Shown here one piece after another: positions 1-10,936 of a DNA stretch of 64,000 nt; within the stretch, counting starts at the first letter, position 1, and the number at the start of each line of letters is the position of its first letter. The position numbers and the translations under genes were made by a program. Under the pieces are notes generated by a model. It was given only the letters and a program-made list of their open reading frames with translations, was not told the DNA's origin and made no database searches. Source of the stretch: Marvania coccoides (taxonomy: Eukaryota; Chlorophyta; Trebouxiophyceae; Chlorellales; Chlorellaceae). The DNA is taken from the NCBI GenBank assembly GCA_963854735.1, contig OY978099.1, positions 930,001 through 994,000 on the forward strand. Direction: 5' to 3'.

Positions 1-1764
1 ATCTTCTTAGCGCACTTGTCGATGGCGATGGCGGGTGGAGGCGGGGAAGAGGTAGGCAGGGCTTTGGGAGGGGGAGGGGAGCTCTTAACGGGCGGAGGAG
101 GAGATGCCAAGGGCATTTCCGGCGGGGGCGGGCTTGAGACCTGCTGTAGCTCAAGCGCCGGGGGCGGGGGGCTTTTCAAGGGGATTTTTACCGGCGGGGG
201 TGGGCTTGACGCCTCAGGAGGGGGCGGCGAACTGAAGGGAACAAAGTGGGGACAACGCCATTTGCAGAGGTTCGGCAGCATTCAAAAGGGCAACGGGTGC
301 GGTAATGAGCAGTGCACACTGCAATCTGAAGATACTCGCGGTATAAATGAAAGCAATAGACCGACACTGTGAAATACTAAATGCAAATTTCTCCTTTGAT
401 TCATACCTTTGTTCCTCAACTGGCGGTGGACGCGATGCAACAGGCACCTCAGGCGGCGGGGGCGATGACAATGGATCTTTTGGCGGCGGCGGCGAGGCAA
501 GGGGCTTCTCTGGCGGCGGAGGCGAGGCAGCAGGCACCTTCGGCGGCGGGGGCGAGGCCATGGGCTCATCCGGCGGCGGAGGCGAGGCAGCAGGCACCTT
601 CGGCGGCGGGGGCGAGGCCATGGGCTCATCCGGCGGCGGGGGAGAGTTCTCAGGGGTCAGGGGACTCTCAATAGGTGGTGGGGGACTTTCAACGGGCGGC
701 GGAGGGCTGTCGGGGGGAGGAGGGGGCGGGGAAGAAGGGCAGAGCGCTTGTGTCGCCTCACAAAGAGTGGAAGGGCATAGGCAAGCTTCTTCCAACTCAA
801 TCGTCATCTCAAAGTTGCACGGCGTCTTCTCCACCATGTCCACCGTGAAAATGTAGTGGCCAGCAGCTGGGTCAAACACGGAAGCGCCGCAGATGTACTT
901 CACGATGGTGCTGCGCAGGTTTCCAGGGACGCACTGGTACTGCTTGCCCGGCAGGGGGGATGGGTAGTTGGGGATGCCTCTGGGCGGCATCCAGAAATCA
1001 CCGGTCAGCCCTTTCTGCGGGTCATTCTTGTGGAAATCCCCAAAGCCACCCGTGTAAACTTGCACCATCCATGGCCAGGCGGTCTGTGGATCCAGCGCAG
1101 CGCGTGCAGTGGCGGTGGCGGCTGCGTCGTAATTGCCCAGGTTGTAGACGGCCCTGATGCGTCCGTTAGGCCCGCCAACGGCGCCCACGGCGGCTGCTCG
1201 CAGGATATACTGCACGAGAAGGGAGAAAAAGCGGCGGTTGTTAGTGGTTTATGATGTGATGGTTTATGTTCTTCTGAGCCGCACACAGCCTTGCGTTTTC
1301 AATTCAAATAGAATAATAGTTTAAATAATTCGCGTGTGTGGAATTAAAAAGCTTACCAGAGCATTGACAGTGAGGCCATAGCCCAAGCCAAACTCCCACA
1401 CGGGGACTCCCACACTGGGAACTGTGGGGCCTACGCCAGCAAGTTCAGCTGGGAATGCGACTGTACCAAATTGCGGAGCGGCTTTGGGGTTGAAGTAGGG
1501 TTCTTGGCCGCAAATTCGCGTTGCTTGGGTCTGCTTGAGAAGGCGCCCGTGCATTTGTACAGCGGGGTTGGCATTGGCTGCAGCAAAGGGAGGAGGAAAA
1601 GGGGGTGGGAAGGGTCAGATGGTTAGCAACTGAAAGTACCGAACATGAACGCCAATTATCTGTTGAAACTGGTCTCCTTGAGAAACAAAAGTGAGTGGCA
1701 TCTTGCCTTGACTGCAACACAAGCTGAGCGCCACCAAGAGGCTGGTGGCTCTTGCAGCCCACAT
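1..1764 (-). CDS. Secreted MRH-like / proline-rich rod protein, copy 1 (3' end outside window)
   Basis: Exons read on the minus strand: 1764-1707, 1577-1357, 1209-407 and 231-1, running off the left edge. Residues 1-19 form a signal peptide. The first intron uses a GC donor (1706-1705); G|CC then keeps the frame. Exons 2-3 encode a globular region ending in a pattern like the mannose-6-phosphate receptor homology (MRH) domain of glucosidase II beta: Cys-x-PGN-x-RST-x-V, then CG, a Glu before Cys-Asn-Phe-Glu, and a closing Glu-Ala-Cys. The usual carbohydrate-contact Tyr is Phe here. An SPPPP-rich rod follows, with decapeptides such as SPPPPDEPMA and SPPPPKVPAA, then the start of a C-terminal Cys-containing domain cut by the window. 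By analogy it should be an extracellular matrix or wall protein. The MRH assignment is by motif only; the paralogue at 4370-6803 supports the exon model. Confidence 0.8.
511..630. repeat. 60-bp direct repeat, two perfect units in the rod exon
   Basis: Positions 511-570 and 571-630 are a 60-bp tandem duplication encoding, on the minus strand, the pair SPPPPDEPMA / SPPPPKVPAA twice. It sits in the proline-rich rod of MRH copy 1. Confidence 0.9.
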
Positions 1765-3054
1765 CGCTTAAAAACAGAACTAAGCGTTGTATTTCTACTT
1801 TGCGTACTGTGATTTAATAACAATTATACAATAAACAGTCGGATGGCTTCTTGTGGAGTTTTTCAATCAATGTGGAGCCCTGCTGCCGTACCATTTCAAA
1901 AAAAAACAAAAAACAGTCGTGTCTGTGGTACGCCGCGCGCGGCGGGACAATTTCGGATTCCTCTTTCGGATTTCGCTCTAATTCACATTTACAAACAATG
2001 GATTGGACACCTGTCGTCCCTTGGCAATGTTTAAATCATCCCCGCGGGATGCGGCAGCCAAAATGCAACAACCACTTTAACGACGAGTTTGCTTGGCTCT
2101 CATCTACTCCTATTTGCGGTTTGAATCCGATTCCTGCCAGTATGTCTTCTGGCGGTTATTAAGCAGCATGCGGATGGTTGGTGGTTAAAATCAAAACTCA
2201 CAAATAATCCTCGTCAATTGCAATTGAAATGAAAAGAGCTGTTCTCGTCGCCAGGCCAGAGTGATCGAAAAAATTCCACGCCACCGTCTTCTTCTGACGA
2301 CTACGTTGCCTCCTGGTGGACTATAGCGCGACTTTTTAGTCGGACACCAGAGGGGTTTATTTCTTTCAATTGCAAAGATTCTTTCGCCAGGTTTTACTCA
2401 AAGTGTAGCTGTTCATTCGCAAACTCAACTTGTACTATATGAATGGAAATGGGAAAGAATGCAAACAGTGGATCCCTCTCTTAAGGAAGATTTTGCGCCA
2501 AAGGCGGTGCGGTGTGTCGCCGGGGCCTCCCAGCTGAGAGCAAGGGTCTCGAGTTCGGGGTTAAACTGAGTTAAAAACAGAAACAGAATACAAGAAAACC
2601 GAGATGCTGCCTAAGAGCACAGCATCGAGACAGCAAATTGCCTGCCGCTTCTCGCCCCACCGCCATGCGAGGTAGGCCCCGCCGCTGTGTGCAAGTGACG
2701 CAGTGCCCTGATCAAACGGCACCCTCCAGAATGCTTTCTTCCATAGTGCACCCTCGCGATGGAGCAGTAGGAGCAGTGAGATGAAGGCGCCGGCGCTCTC
2801 CCCCTGAAAATATGCTGTATGAAATAAGGAATCGCGACAAAAATAATAACTAGTAAACAAATCATTTTCTTTGACCGGAGTAACTGATCGGTGCGAGCAA
2901 AGGAGCACGTTTTTTCCCCTGGTCATTTTTTTTTTTGAATTAATTTTAAATTTGAAAACGCGGATGCGGAACAAGGCAAAGGTTGTGGCTCCCGACATCC
3001 AGCTGTCTCCCTAAAATGTATTATCTTGGTACTGGGCGGCAGCTGTTTGGTTTT

Positions 3055-3097
3055 TATATATTTAAATATATATACTTTATATTTAAATATATATACT
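3055..3097. repeat. AT-rich direct repeat, two ~21-bp units
   Basis: Two adjacent near-identical units made only of A, T and one C each, at about 3055-3076 and 3077-3097. They begin just past the apparent end of the segmental duplication. Confidence 0.7.
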
Positions 3098-3726
3098 GTA
3101 TATGCCACGCGTGGCGTACGCCCGCAACAGAAAATACGTTGGTGTGGCAAGCAGCATAGCGGCTTTTGAAGGGGAAAATGCTTTCGTTTTTCAAATGTGA
3201 GCAGAAAAACGAGGCAAATGCATGGTTCTTGACATTCAGCAACACAAAAAGTTGTGGGCAGCAGCTGCTTGCAAGCATTCCGCCTTGGAGGGCTTCCAGC
3301 TTGCAACTTGCTGTCGTGAAACAAAAGACTCCGCTCTTGGCCGAGGCCAGGGAACAGCATCTAAAGAACGCCAGTTATGCCACGCAAAAGGCAGCATTGA
3401 CTTTGAAAGAGCAATGCTTTTCTGCATGTTGCTTCTTTCATTAAAGCCAGCCATGACGCTGGCGAGTACGAGAAGCTGCGTGGTTGGATATAAGCTTCTA
3501 TTTTCTTTTCCTTTGTTATTCTTTTCTCTGTTTCTTTTAGCGGTCGGTTTTTTTCTTTATTCTCATTTTCATTCATCAATTTATTATTATTATTTCTGCT
3601 TGCACTTCGGTGCCAGTCTGCTATGTTGCCTTAGTTGCTTCTTTGTGCGGACTTTAAACCTGTAATGTATGTATGTATGTATGGCTCCATAGCCCTGGTT
3701 TCATTCTATTAATGAACTGCGGTGAT

Positions 3727-3782
3727 TTGTGAATTCCCAGGGTCATCCCGCGGCCTTTGCAATCTCCCCAGGGCACTCTCCC
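3727..3782. repeat. Dispersed repeat, copy A
   Basis: About 55 bp here resemble 31701-31757 in the same orientation, with substitutions and a short indel. Shared blocks include an AATTCCCAGG core, a CGCCTTTGCA-like block and AGGGCACTC. Confidence 0.6.
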
Positions 3783-4369
3783 CAGGGCAGATCGAATGTC
3801 AGAGTTTCTGGCCAGGCGTTGGAACTTACTGAGTTAGGGTAGTGTATTCGGTCGAGGGTGATTTGCTTGCTTTTGTTTCATGAAAAGTTGAGACTTTAAC
3901 TAATTAATTGCAGGGCGTTGTCACCAATCATTGATAGAATCCGGGCATGGTGAAACAGCGACGACTGCTGGTTCGAAGGAAAAAATGCCCAAATGCGGCG
4001 GAGGAAGAAAAAACGGGTGATGTGAAGACATCAGGGAAATAAATTGTTTTTATTATTACGGGAAAAACTGAATGCGCAATTTTGATAATAAACAAGTGAG
4101 TGGGGGAAAAGAGCTGAGATGGTGAAGGAAAAGAATATGAGTTCATTGTGCTTTGCAAGGATTGTTAGCCCATCGGCTGCCGCCGCTGCAGCTAAAAAGA
4201 AATATGTTTCGGATAAAGATATATAGTAAACGCAGAGGAAAATGAAAATATGAAGAAAGAAGGCAGCTGAAAAAATAAGAAAAGGATGCCTCGCTTTACT
4301 TTCAAAAAAAGCAGTTCAGAAGGGCTTTAATATGGCAATTTGGAGCTGAAAAGTTCCTGCGGAGAAGCA

Positions 4370-6803
4370 TTAGTTGCACATGTTGCCGTTGGCATCCTTC
4401 TTGCCGAGAATGCACACGCTGTAGCTCCACAGCACTACTTTGCGAGCATCAGGCAGCACGCCGTTCATATATTCGACAAGCTGACCCCTGGCCAGGGCCT
4501 TCCTCACTGCCTTCATGGCGTTAAATCGGTTGGCAATAAATTTCAGCCGCACTGACACACGAACGACGTTTTTGCGGCGGAATTTACAACCAACGGTGGC
4601 GTCCACCCCGCATGCCTTCATGGACCGCGAGTAAGAGAACTTGGTGGCGGCATCAACAGCGGCGGAATTGATGACGGTCCCGCAGCGCCTGGTATTGGTG
4701 CCCAGCTCAAGAATCAGTTTGATGCCCTTTGTCTTGACGCACTTCTCGGGTTCGGTGAACGAAGGAGGGGGCGGGGAGGAGGTGGGCAGTTCAACTGGCG
4801 GTGGGGGTGAAGATGCAGGCAGCGATTCCAGCGGTGGCGGGGGGCTGTCAGTTGACGGGGGAGGAGGGCTGCAAATATGATTGAAATCGAAAGCCCGTCA
4901 GTTTCAAATATGCTTATTTTTTGTCGTATTTTTGAAATTATGTTTGGATCAACATCAGCGCATTCTGGCACACCTTTCTACTGTTGGAGGAGGCGGGCTT
5001 GATTCCAGAACCACAGGTGGTGGAGGGCTGGGCAGAGGATCCTCCGGCGGTGGCGGCGAGGCCAGGGGCTCCTCCGGTGGCGGGGGCGAGGCCAAGGGCT
5101 CCTCCGGCGGTGGCGGCGAGGCCAGGGGCTCCTCCGGCGGTGGCGGCGAGGCCAGGGGCTCCTCCGGTGGCGGGGGCGAGGCCAAGGGCTCCTCCGGCGG
5201 TGGCGGCGAGGCCAGGGGCTCCTCCGGCGGTGGCGGCGAGGCCAGGGGCTCCTCCGGCGGTGGCGGCGAGGCCAGGGGCTCCTCCGGCGGTGGCGGCGAT
5301 GCCAGGGGCTCCTCCGGCGGCGGGGGCGAGGCCAGGGGCTCCTCCGGCGGTGGCGGCGAGGCCAGGGGCTCCTCTGGCGGCGGGGGCGAGGCCAAGGGCT
5401 CCTCCGGCGGTGGTGGCGAGGCCAGGGGCTCCTCCGGCGGCGGGGGCGAGGCAAGGGGCTCCTCCGGCGGTGGCGGCGAGGCCAGGGGCTCCTCCGGCGG
5501 TGGAGGCGAGGCCAGGGGCTCCTCCGGTGGCGGGGGCGAGGCCAAGGGCTCCTCCGGCGGTGGCGGCGAGGCCAGGGGCTCCTCCGGTGGCGGGGGCGAG
5601 GCCAAGGGCTCCTCCGGCGGTGGCGGCGAGGCCAGGGGCTCCTCCGGTGGCGGGGGCGAGGCCAGGGGCTCCTCCGGCGGCGGGGGCGAGGCAAGGGGCT
5701 CCTCCGGCGGCGGGGGAGAGTTGTCAGGAGGCGGGGGACTCTCAACGGGCGGCGGTGGGCTGTCGAGGGGAGGAGGGGGAGGGGAAGAAGGGCAGAGCGT
5801 TTGCGTCGCCTCGCAAAGAGTGGAAGGGCACAGGCACGCTTCTTCCAACTCGATCGTCAGCTCAAAGTTGCACGGGGTCTTCTCTACCATGTCCACCGTA
5901 AAATCGTAATGGCCAGCCTCTGCGTCATACACGGAGGTGCCGCAGACGTACTTGACGATGGTGCTGCGCTCATTTCCAGGCTGGCACTGGTACTGCTCGC
6001 CGGGAAGAGGGTCGGGGTAGTTGGAAATGTTCTTGGGCGGCATCCAGAAGTCGCCGGTCAGCCCCTTTTCAGGGTCATTCTTGTGGAAATCACCAATGCC
6101 GCCGGTGTAAACTTGCACCGTCCAAGGCCACTCGGTCGCAGGGTCAAGGGCAGCACGTGCAGCATTGGTGGCAATTGCGTTGTAGTTCCCCAGGCTGTAG
6201 ATCGCCCTGATGCGGCCGTATTCGCCGCCAACGGCGTTCACGGTGTCAGCGCCCAGGATGTACTGGAAAAAAAAAAGGAAGAACGAAAGCGGCGGTAGTC
6301 AGATTTTGGTCACACAAATTAAAAAACAACTGTGCTTTAGAGAGAAAAACAGAAGCTTTTGCTCACCAGGGCTTCGACGGAGATGCCATAGAGGAGGCCA
6401 AACTCCCACACTGGGACCTGTGCAGACACTTCTGCATCGAACACAACGGGAGGGCCTCCACCGCCAATCGCGGCTGGGGCTTCTTCATCCCCGAACTGTG
6501 GTGCGTTGACTGGGTCAAAGTAGGGCTCTTGTCCGCAAATTCGCGTCTCTGCGATTTGCTTGAGGATGCGCCCGTGCACTTGTACTGCGGGGTTGGCGTT
6601 GGCTGCAGCAAAAGAAGGAGGAAAAGGGGTGGGAAGGGCCCAGATGGTTGGCAACTGGAAATACTGATCGGAGAATGCCAATTATCTGTCTGAAACTGAT
6701 CTATTTGAGACACAAAAGTTCTGAATTTTTCAGTTGATCTCTTGCCTTGACTGAAACACAAGCTGAGCGCCACCAAGATGCTGGCGGCTCCAACGGCCCT
6801 CAT
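4370..6803 (-). CDS. Secreted MRH-like / proline-rich rod protein, copy 2 (complete)
   Basis: Minus-strand exons 6803-6746, 6602-6367, 6262-4974 and 4868-4370 give 693 residues. A signal peptide (residues 1-19) is followed by a GC-donor intron (6745-6744) at the same place as in copy 1. The globular N-terminal region ends in the same MRH-like motifs: Cys-Gln-PGN-x-RST, CG, an acidic residue before Cys-Asn-Phe-Glu, and Glu-Glu-Ala-Cys. Next come about 22 identical [10 protein letters not shown] decapeptides plus diverged units. The last exon adds a basic C-terminal domain of about 125 residues with five or so cysteines that I do not recognise. The globule-rod-globule plan is that of pherophorins and related algal wall glycoproteins, but the N-terminal domain looks like an MRH lectin module. 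It is probably hydroxylated, glycosylated and extracellular; sugar binding is inference. Confidence 0.85.
5041..5715. repeat. 30-bp tandem repeat, about 22 units, coding
   Basis: GC-rich 30-bp units run head to tail and encode [10 protein letters not shown] on the minus strand. Units differ from each other at several positions, but the differences I checked are synonymous in the minus-strand frame while they change residues (for example Arg/Lys) in the plus-strand glycine-rich shadow frame. That supports minus-strand coding and constraint on the peptide. Copy number is likely variable between strains. Confidence 0.92.
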
Positions 6804-8101
6804 CGCAAATAAACAAGATTTAAAATGAAGAAGGGTTCGACATAATGGGAGATTTAAATCAATGTGGAGTACAGAGAAAAAGCTGCCGTACCAAATTTCA
6901 TCGACCAAAATTACACCAGTCGAGTCTGGTCCCGCCACGCGCGCACCGGCGGGCTGCAATTCAAATTCGAGCAATGGATTGACTAAACATCTCCATCACT
7001 TGCCTAATGTACCAGCAACCACTTTGAACGACGACGAGTTTACTTGGCTCTCAAGTTCTCACTCTGGCCTAACGACGAGAACAACCCTGAAAGTAGCAAA
7101 AATCAAAGATGTTTCAGGAGGCTCACCTGCAAAATACGGCAGTAAGGTGTTGGTATATGTGCTGAAAGACGTGGGGCTGTCGCGTCGCTATGCCAGAGTG
7201 TAGGCAAAGCGGTCGGATGCGGAGTCATATGGGCGGCAGAATCCTTTTGCAATTTGTCTAGTGTTCTTCTGCTGGTTATTACGCGGAATACCGACGATTG
7301 GTAGACTTCGACTTCTTATGCACGAGTTTATTTTGTATCGTCGTCATTGTCCTGGCGCGCAGGAAGCTGCTTTCTCTGTAGCGAGACTGGGGCCTTCTAA
7401 CCCATACAATTCTGGAAGCATGCCCACGAGTCACTTTGCTATCAGGTCCAGGTTTAAGGTTTTACAAATTCAGGTTTAATATTATCAAAACTCACACAAA
7501 AATAGTTGTCACGGTGGTGCGGCGTCGCCTGGGCCTCCCAGCAGAGATCAAGGGCCTCGAGGGGATTTAAACTGAGTTAAAAACAGAAACACAAGATGTA
7601 CGAAAACCGAGATGTTAGCTATTAGCACAGCATAGACAGTATCCGCCTGCCGCTTCTCGCCCCATCGCCATATGCGAGTTAGGCTCCGCCGCTGTGCGTA
7701 AGTGACGCCTTGCCATCAAATGGCTCCCTCCAGAATGCTGCTAGTGCATCCTCGCAATGGAGGATTAGGAGGACAATTTTAGGTTGCTTGCAAAGCAGTA
7801 AGATGTAGGCGCCGGCGCTTTTCCCTGGAAAACTGTATAAAATGAGGAATCGCGTCTAATATAATACTATCAAAATGCATATTCCTTGACAGAAGGAACC
7901 GATACGGTGCGAGCAAAGAGCGTTTTTTTTTTGTTTTTTTTTTAATAGATAGAATTCGAAACGCGAAATGCGAAACAAGGCAACGGACGTGGCTCCTGAC
8001 ATTCAGCTGTCTCCCTAAAATGCATTATCTTGGTACTGGGCGGCAGCTGTTTTTTAATCACACATCGCCTTGAGACTTCCGACGCTGCTGCCGACACAAA
8101 A
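6804..8101. other. Divergent spacer MRH copy 2 / VPS2, second arm of the segmental duplication
   Basis: No gene is supported. About 6850-8053 is collinear with about 1860-3050 upstream of MRH copy 1. The similarity ends about 50 bp before the VPS2 start codon, so the duplicated block carried the MRH promoter region up to the neighbouring gene. Confidence 0.7.
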
Positions 8102-8931
8102 ATGAAGAGCTTATTTGGCCGCAAGAAACCGGAGCAGCAGTTGAAGAACAGCATGCGTGAGGTGAAGGGCAGCATTCGGGCGGCTGACAGAGAGTTCAAT
8201 GTGAGCAAAGAGCGCTGCTGAATTTTTTTTGCTTCAATGACGACGCCCCTTTAAAATTTCTCCCTCACCACCCTATTGCAGGACCTGAAAAAGGAGGAGG
8301 CGCGGCTCACGGAAGACATCAGGCAGGCAGCCCGCTCTGGAAATGACCAGGCCACTCGAATCCTAGCGCAGCAGCTGGTGCGGTTGCGTGAGCACATGAA
8401 CCGAATGCAAGTGCAGAACACGGCGTTGCGAGGCGTGAATACTAGTATGGTGGTGAGCGCTTTATTCCACCCAACGTGTACTCCTCCCAACGCCTTCTCA
8501 TTTCCACTCTCTGCAATTAACCATTAATCGTTTTTCTTATACTCGAAACGCAGGCGGCCTCCAGCAACGCTGCGTTGACGGCCTCGATGCAGAAGGCCAC
8601 CAAGGCGATGGGAGCGGTCGCTGTGGACCCTGCAAAGGTCCAAAAAGACATGGCTGAGTTTGTTAAAACCGACGCCCGCCAAGGGGAGGCTTTATATTTT
8701 ATGGACACCTCCATGGAGGCTGCATTCGACACCGTGCAGATGCAGGATGAGGCGGACGAGCTGATGGACAAGTTGTTTGACGAGATTGGGCTGGAAACAG
8801 CGGCCCAGGTGGCAGCGCAGCCCGTAGCAGTGCGTCTGTTGCCTGCGGCGGCGGCGCCGCAAACGGCGCAGGCGGTGGAGGCGGCGAGTGATGATAAGCT
8901 GATGCAGATGCTGGCTGCTCTGAAATCGTGA
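8102..8931 (+). CDS. VPS2: ESCRT-III subunit VPS2 / CHMP2
   Basis: Exons 8102-8200, 8282-8452 and 8554-8931 give 215 residues, close to the 220 or so usual for CHMP2. The N-terminus (MKSLFGRKKPEQQLK) is the family's basic amphipathic start. A helical core follows, with the family's RMQVQN-like and AMGAVAVDP-like stretches. The acidic tail ends in a MIM1-type helix (DDKLMQMLAALKS) for the VPS4 MIT domain. In the ESCRT-III polymer VPS2 helps recruit VPS4 for membrane scission in multivesicular-body sorting, cytokinesis and plasma-membrane repair. Intron acceptors are standard and phase 0 at both junctions. It is divergent from MRH copy 2. Confidence 0.95.
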
Positions 8932-9348
8932 TGATTGATATATGCAGGGCGTGTCTGTATGATAAGATAATTGGGCTGTGCCTATTGATTGATTTTTGCA
9001 TGAGGCTCGCAACTCTTTCATGAGATTGATGCCGCTGTTTTTGACGGGTGCAGTGTATATTAAATAACGTGCGTTCTCCATTCTCCTGGTATTTTCAATT
9101 TTTTGTTGCACTGCCGAAGCGGTGAGTCGGCAGTGCTGGCGAATGCATCCCACATGCCAGATGACATCGAAAACCCTACATCCTCGACTTTTTTTCGAGC
9201 ACTTGAAAAAATAAAAAAAATAAAAAAATGGCGAAGGCCCTGACAGGTGTGGCTGCTTTGAATGGGGCGAGCGATAAATGTGGAAATCGGAGCCTCTGCT
9301 GCTCAATAAAAAATATTTTTAATATCAAAATAATAATTTAGCGACGAA
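8932..9348. other. VPS2-peroxiredoxin spacer
   Basis: AT-rich, with several AATAAA-like signals (around 9205, 9220 and 9304) that could end VPS2 transcripts. I see no gene. Confidence 0.5.
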
Positions 9349-10391
9349 ATGCAGTCCGCTCTTACGTCGGGGCGGCCCGTCGTCGCTGGTGCTCGTGTCC
9401 TTGGGAAGCCAGTTTCCGGGCGTATTGCGGTGCAGGTGATTTAGCCTTGCCGCTTAATCGACGCAGATCGCACGTTACTGTAGCCACGGATTGATCGGAG
9501 CTGACGCGCATTCCCCCCCGTATCTTTTTTTGCAGATTGCTCGGCCTTTGGCACCCCGCAGGCAGGTGATGGTGAACGCCATCGCGGTCGGCGATAAGGT
9601 CAGCACATGCGTGTTCAACAATTCCCCCTCCCGATCCGCCCGATGCAGCGCCCTGCACGGCTCGCTTGGCCCCCAAAACTGGCAATTGACTCAGATGTCC
9701 CTCTCCTTTCCTCTGTGCAGCTCCCCAGCGACGTCAAACTGAACTACTTCGACGCGGAGGGCAACATGCAGGAGATCACCGTTGCCAACCTCACCAAGGG
9801 GAAGAAGGTGGTGCTGTTTGCAGTGCCGGGCGCGTTCACCCCCACCTGCTCCCTCAAGCACCTCCCCGGCTTCATTGAGAAGGCGGAGGAGCTGAAGAGC
9901 AAGGGAGTGGACACCATCGCCTGCCTGAGCGTCAATGACGCCTTCGTGATGGATGCCTGGGGCAAGTCGGTCGGCGCAGACGGAAAGGTCAGTCAGGAGA
10001 AATTTTGCCAGAGAAATGGGAAAGGGAACACCCAAAGCAGCTTTTCATATATAACAGTACATGCTACTGAAATTATACCGAGGTGTTGGCCAGCCACGCT
10101 CAAGTTTAGAGGAGCTGTAATTGTATTCACGCGAAATTGGCGGGGGTATACAAACCATTTTAACGCTGCTCCCTCGCTCCGCTCTATTCGTAGATTCTCA
10201 TGTTGGCTGACGGCAGCGCGGTGTTCGCCAAGGCCATTGGCGCGGAGCTGGACCTGAACGACAAGGGCCTGGGCCTGCGTTCGCGGCGATACGCCATGCT
10301 GGCTGACGATGGCGTGGTCAAGGTGCTCAACCTGGAGGAGGGAGGCGCGTTCACTGTTAGCTCGGCAGAAGACATCCTCAGCGCGCTGTGA
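9349..10391 (+). CDS. Type-II peroxiredoxin, probably plastid-targeted (PRXIIE-like)
   Basis: Exons 9349-9435, 9536-9598, 9721-9987 and 10194-10391 give 204 residues; all junctions are phase 0. The first 45 or so residues are Ala/Arg/Ser/Val-rich without acidic residues, as in a transit peptide. The thioredoxin-fold core carries the family signature PGAFTPTCS with peroxidatic Cys93, and a resolving Cys118 in ACLSVND, the 25-residue spacing typical of atypical 2-Cys type-II enzymes. It should reduce H2O2 and alkyl hydroperoxides using glutaredoxin or thioredoxin. Plastid rather than mitochondrial targeting is inferred. Confidence 0.93.
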
Positions 10392-10936
10392 GCCGCCGAC
10401 GACCACTCCTTTTCCCCTGTAGTTTGTACGTGGGAGAGAACGTGTGAGAGAGAGCGAGCGAGAGCAAGAGCGGAGAGTGATAATAGAAAAGTAAGGTAGA
10501 AAGGATGTGAGTGATTTGCTTGATTGATTCGAGGAGATTGAGGGAGGCGGTGTAGCAGCGGTTGCGGGTGAAGAGCGAGCAAAGACTTCCAGTGTTTCCG
10601 AAGTAAATAATGGGACAGTAGCCATTTTATGCATTTCTCCTTTGCTTCATATTTTTTCAGGCCACATGCCCCTTCCCCCCCTCCTTTGCCTTTGGTTTGC
10701 CCCGTGTTACTTGGACAAACACCCCATCAACCATATACACCCGTGAAAATATCTCGTATACGGTAGTTAGATATTCGTTGAATGTTACAAAAAATTTGCC
10801 TTTTTTAACTTTAAAAATCGCCGACTTTTAAAAGGAGCTCTCATGCGTTCAAGAATGCATAGTTTAGGGTAAATCGAGAGGGTTCGAGAAGGTCAGGATG
10901 CGTGAACTCTGAAGACGATCCAATTCCAGCGATTAT
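10392..10936. other. Convergent spacer between peroxiredoxin and the helical orphan
   Basis: 3' regions of both genes, with a GAGAGCGAGCG-type purine-rich stretch near 10450. I see no coding region. Confidence 0.5.

Larger units (their letters stand above)
1765..4369. other. Spacer between the MRH paralogues; upper part belongs to a segmental duplication
   Basis: No gene is supported. About 1860-3050 is collinear with about 6850-8053: for example the stretch from 2500 to 2680 matches 7510-7690, and 2960-3050 matches 7965-8053. The part after 3050 is not shared and holds an AT-rich direct repeat (3055-3097), a GTAT microsatellite (3665-3683) and one copy of a dispersed repeat (3727-3782). Confidence 0.7.

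Noticed and set aside
2561..2998. 145-codon minus-strand frame in the MRH spacer
   Set aside because: It lies in the segmental duplication, and the corresponding region of the other copy does not keep the frame open; no family features.
3222..3665. 147-codon plus-strand frame
   Set aside because: Low-complexity Phe/Leu-rich 3' half in AT-rich DNA, no splice partners and no recognisable domain.
5041..5715. Regular 30-bp repeats resembling a CRISPR array
   Set aside because: Units abut with no spacers, encode a decapeptide within a spliced eukaryotic gene, and the genome is nuclear eukaryotic.
4881..5909. Long plus-strand glycine-rich frame ([10 protein letters not shown] repeats)
   Set aside because: It is the antisense shadow of the SPPPP rod. 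Unit differences change residues in this frame but are silent on the minus strand, and the minus-strand exons connect to signal peptide and Cys domains.
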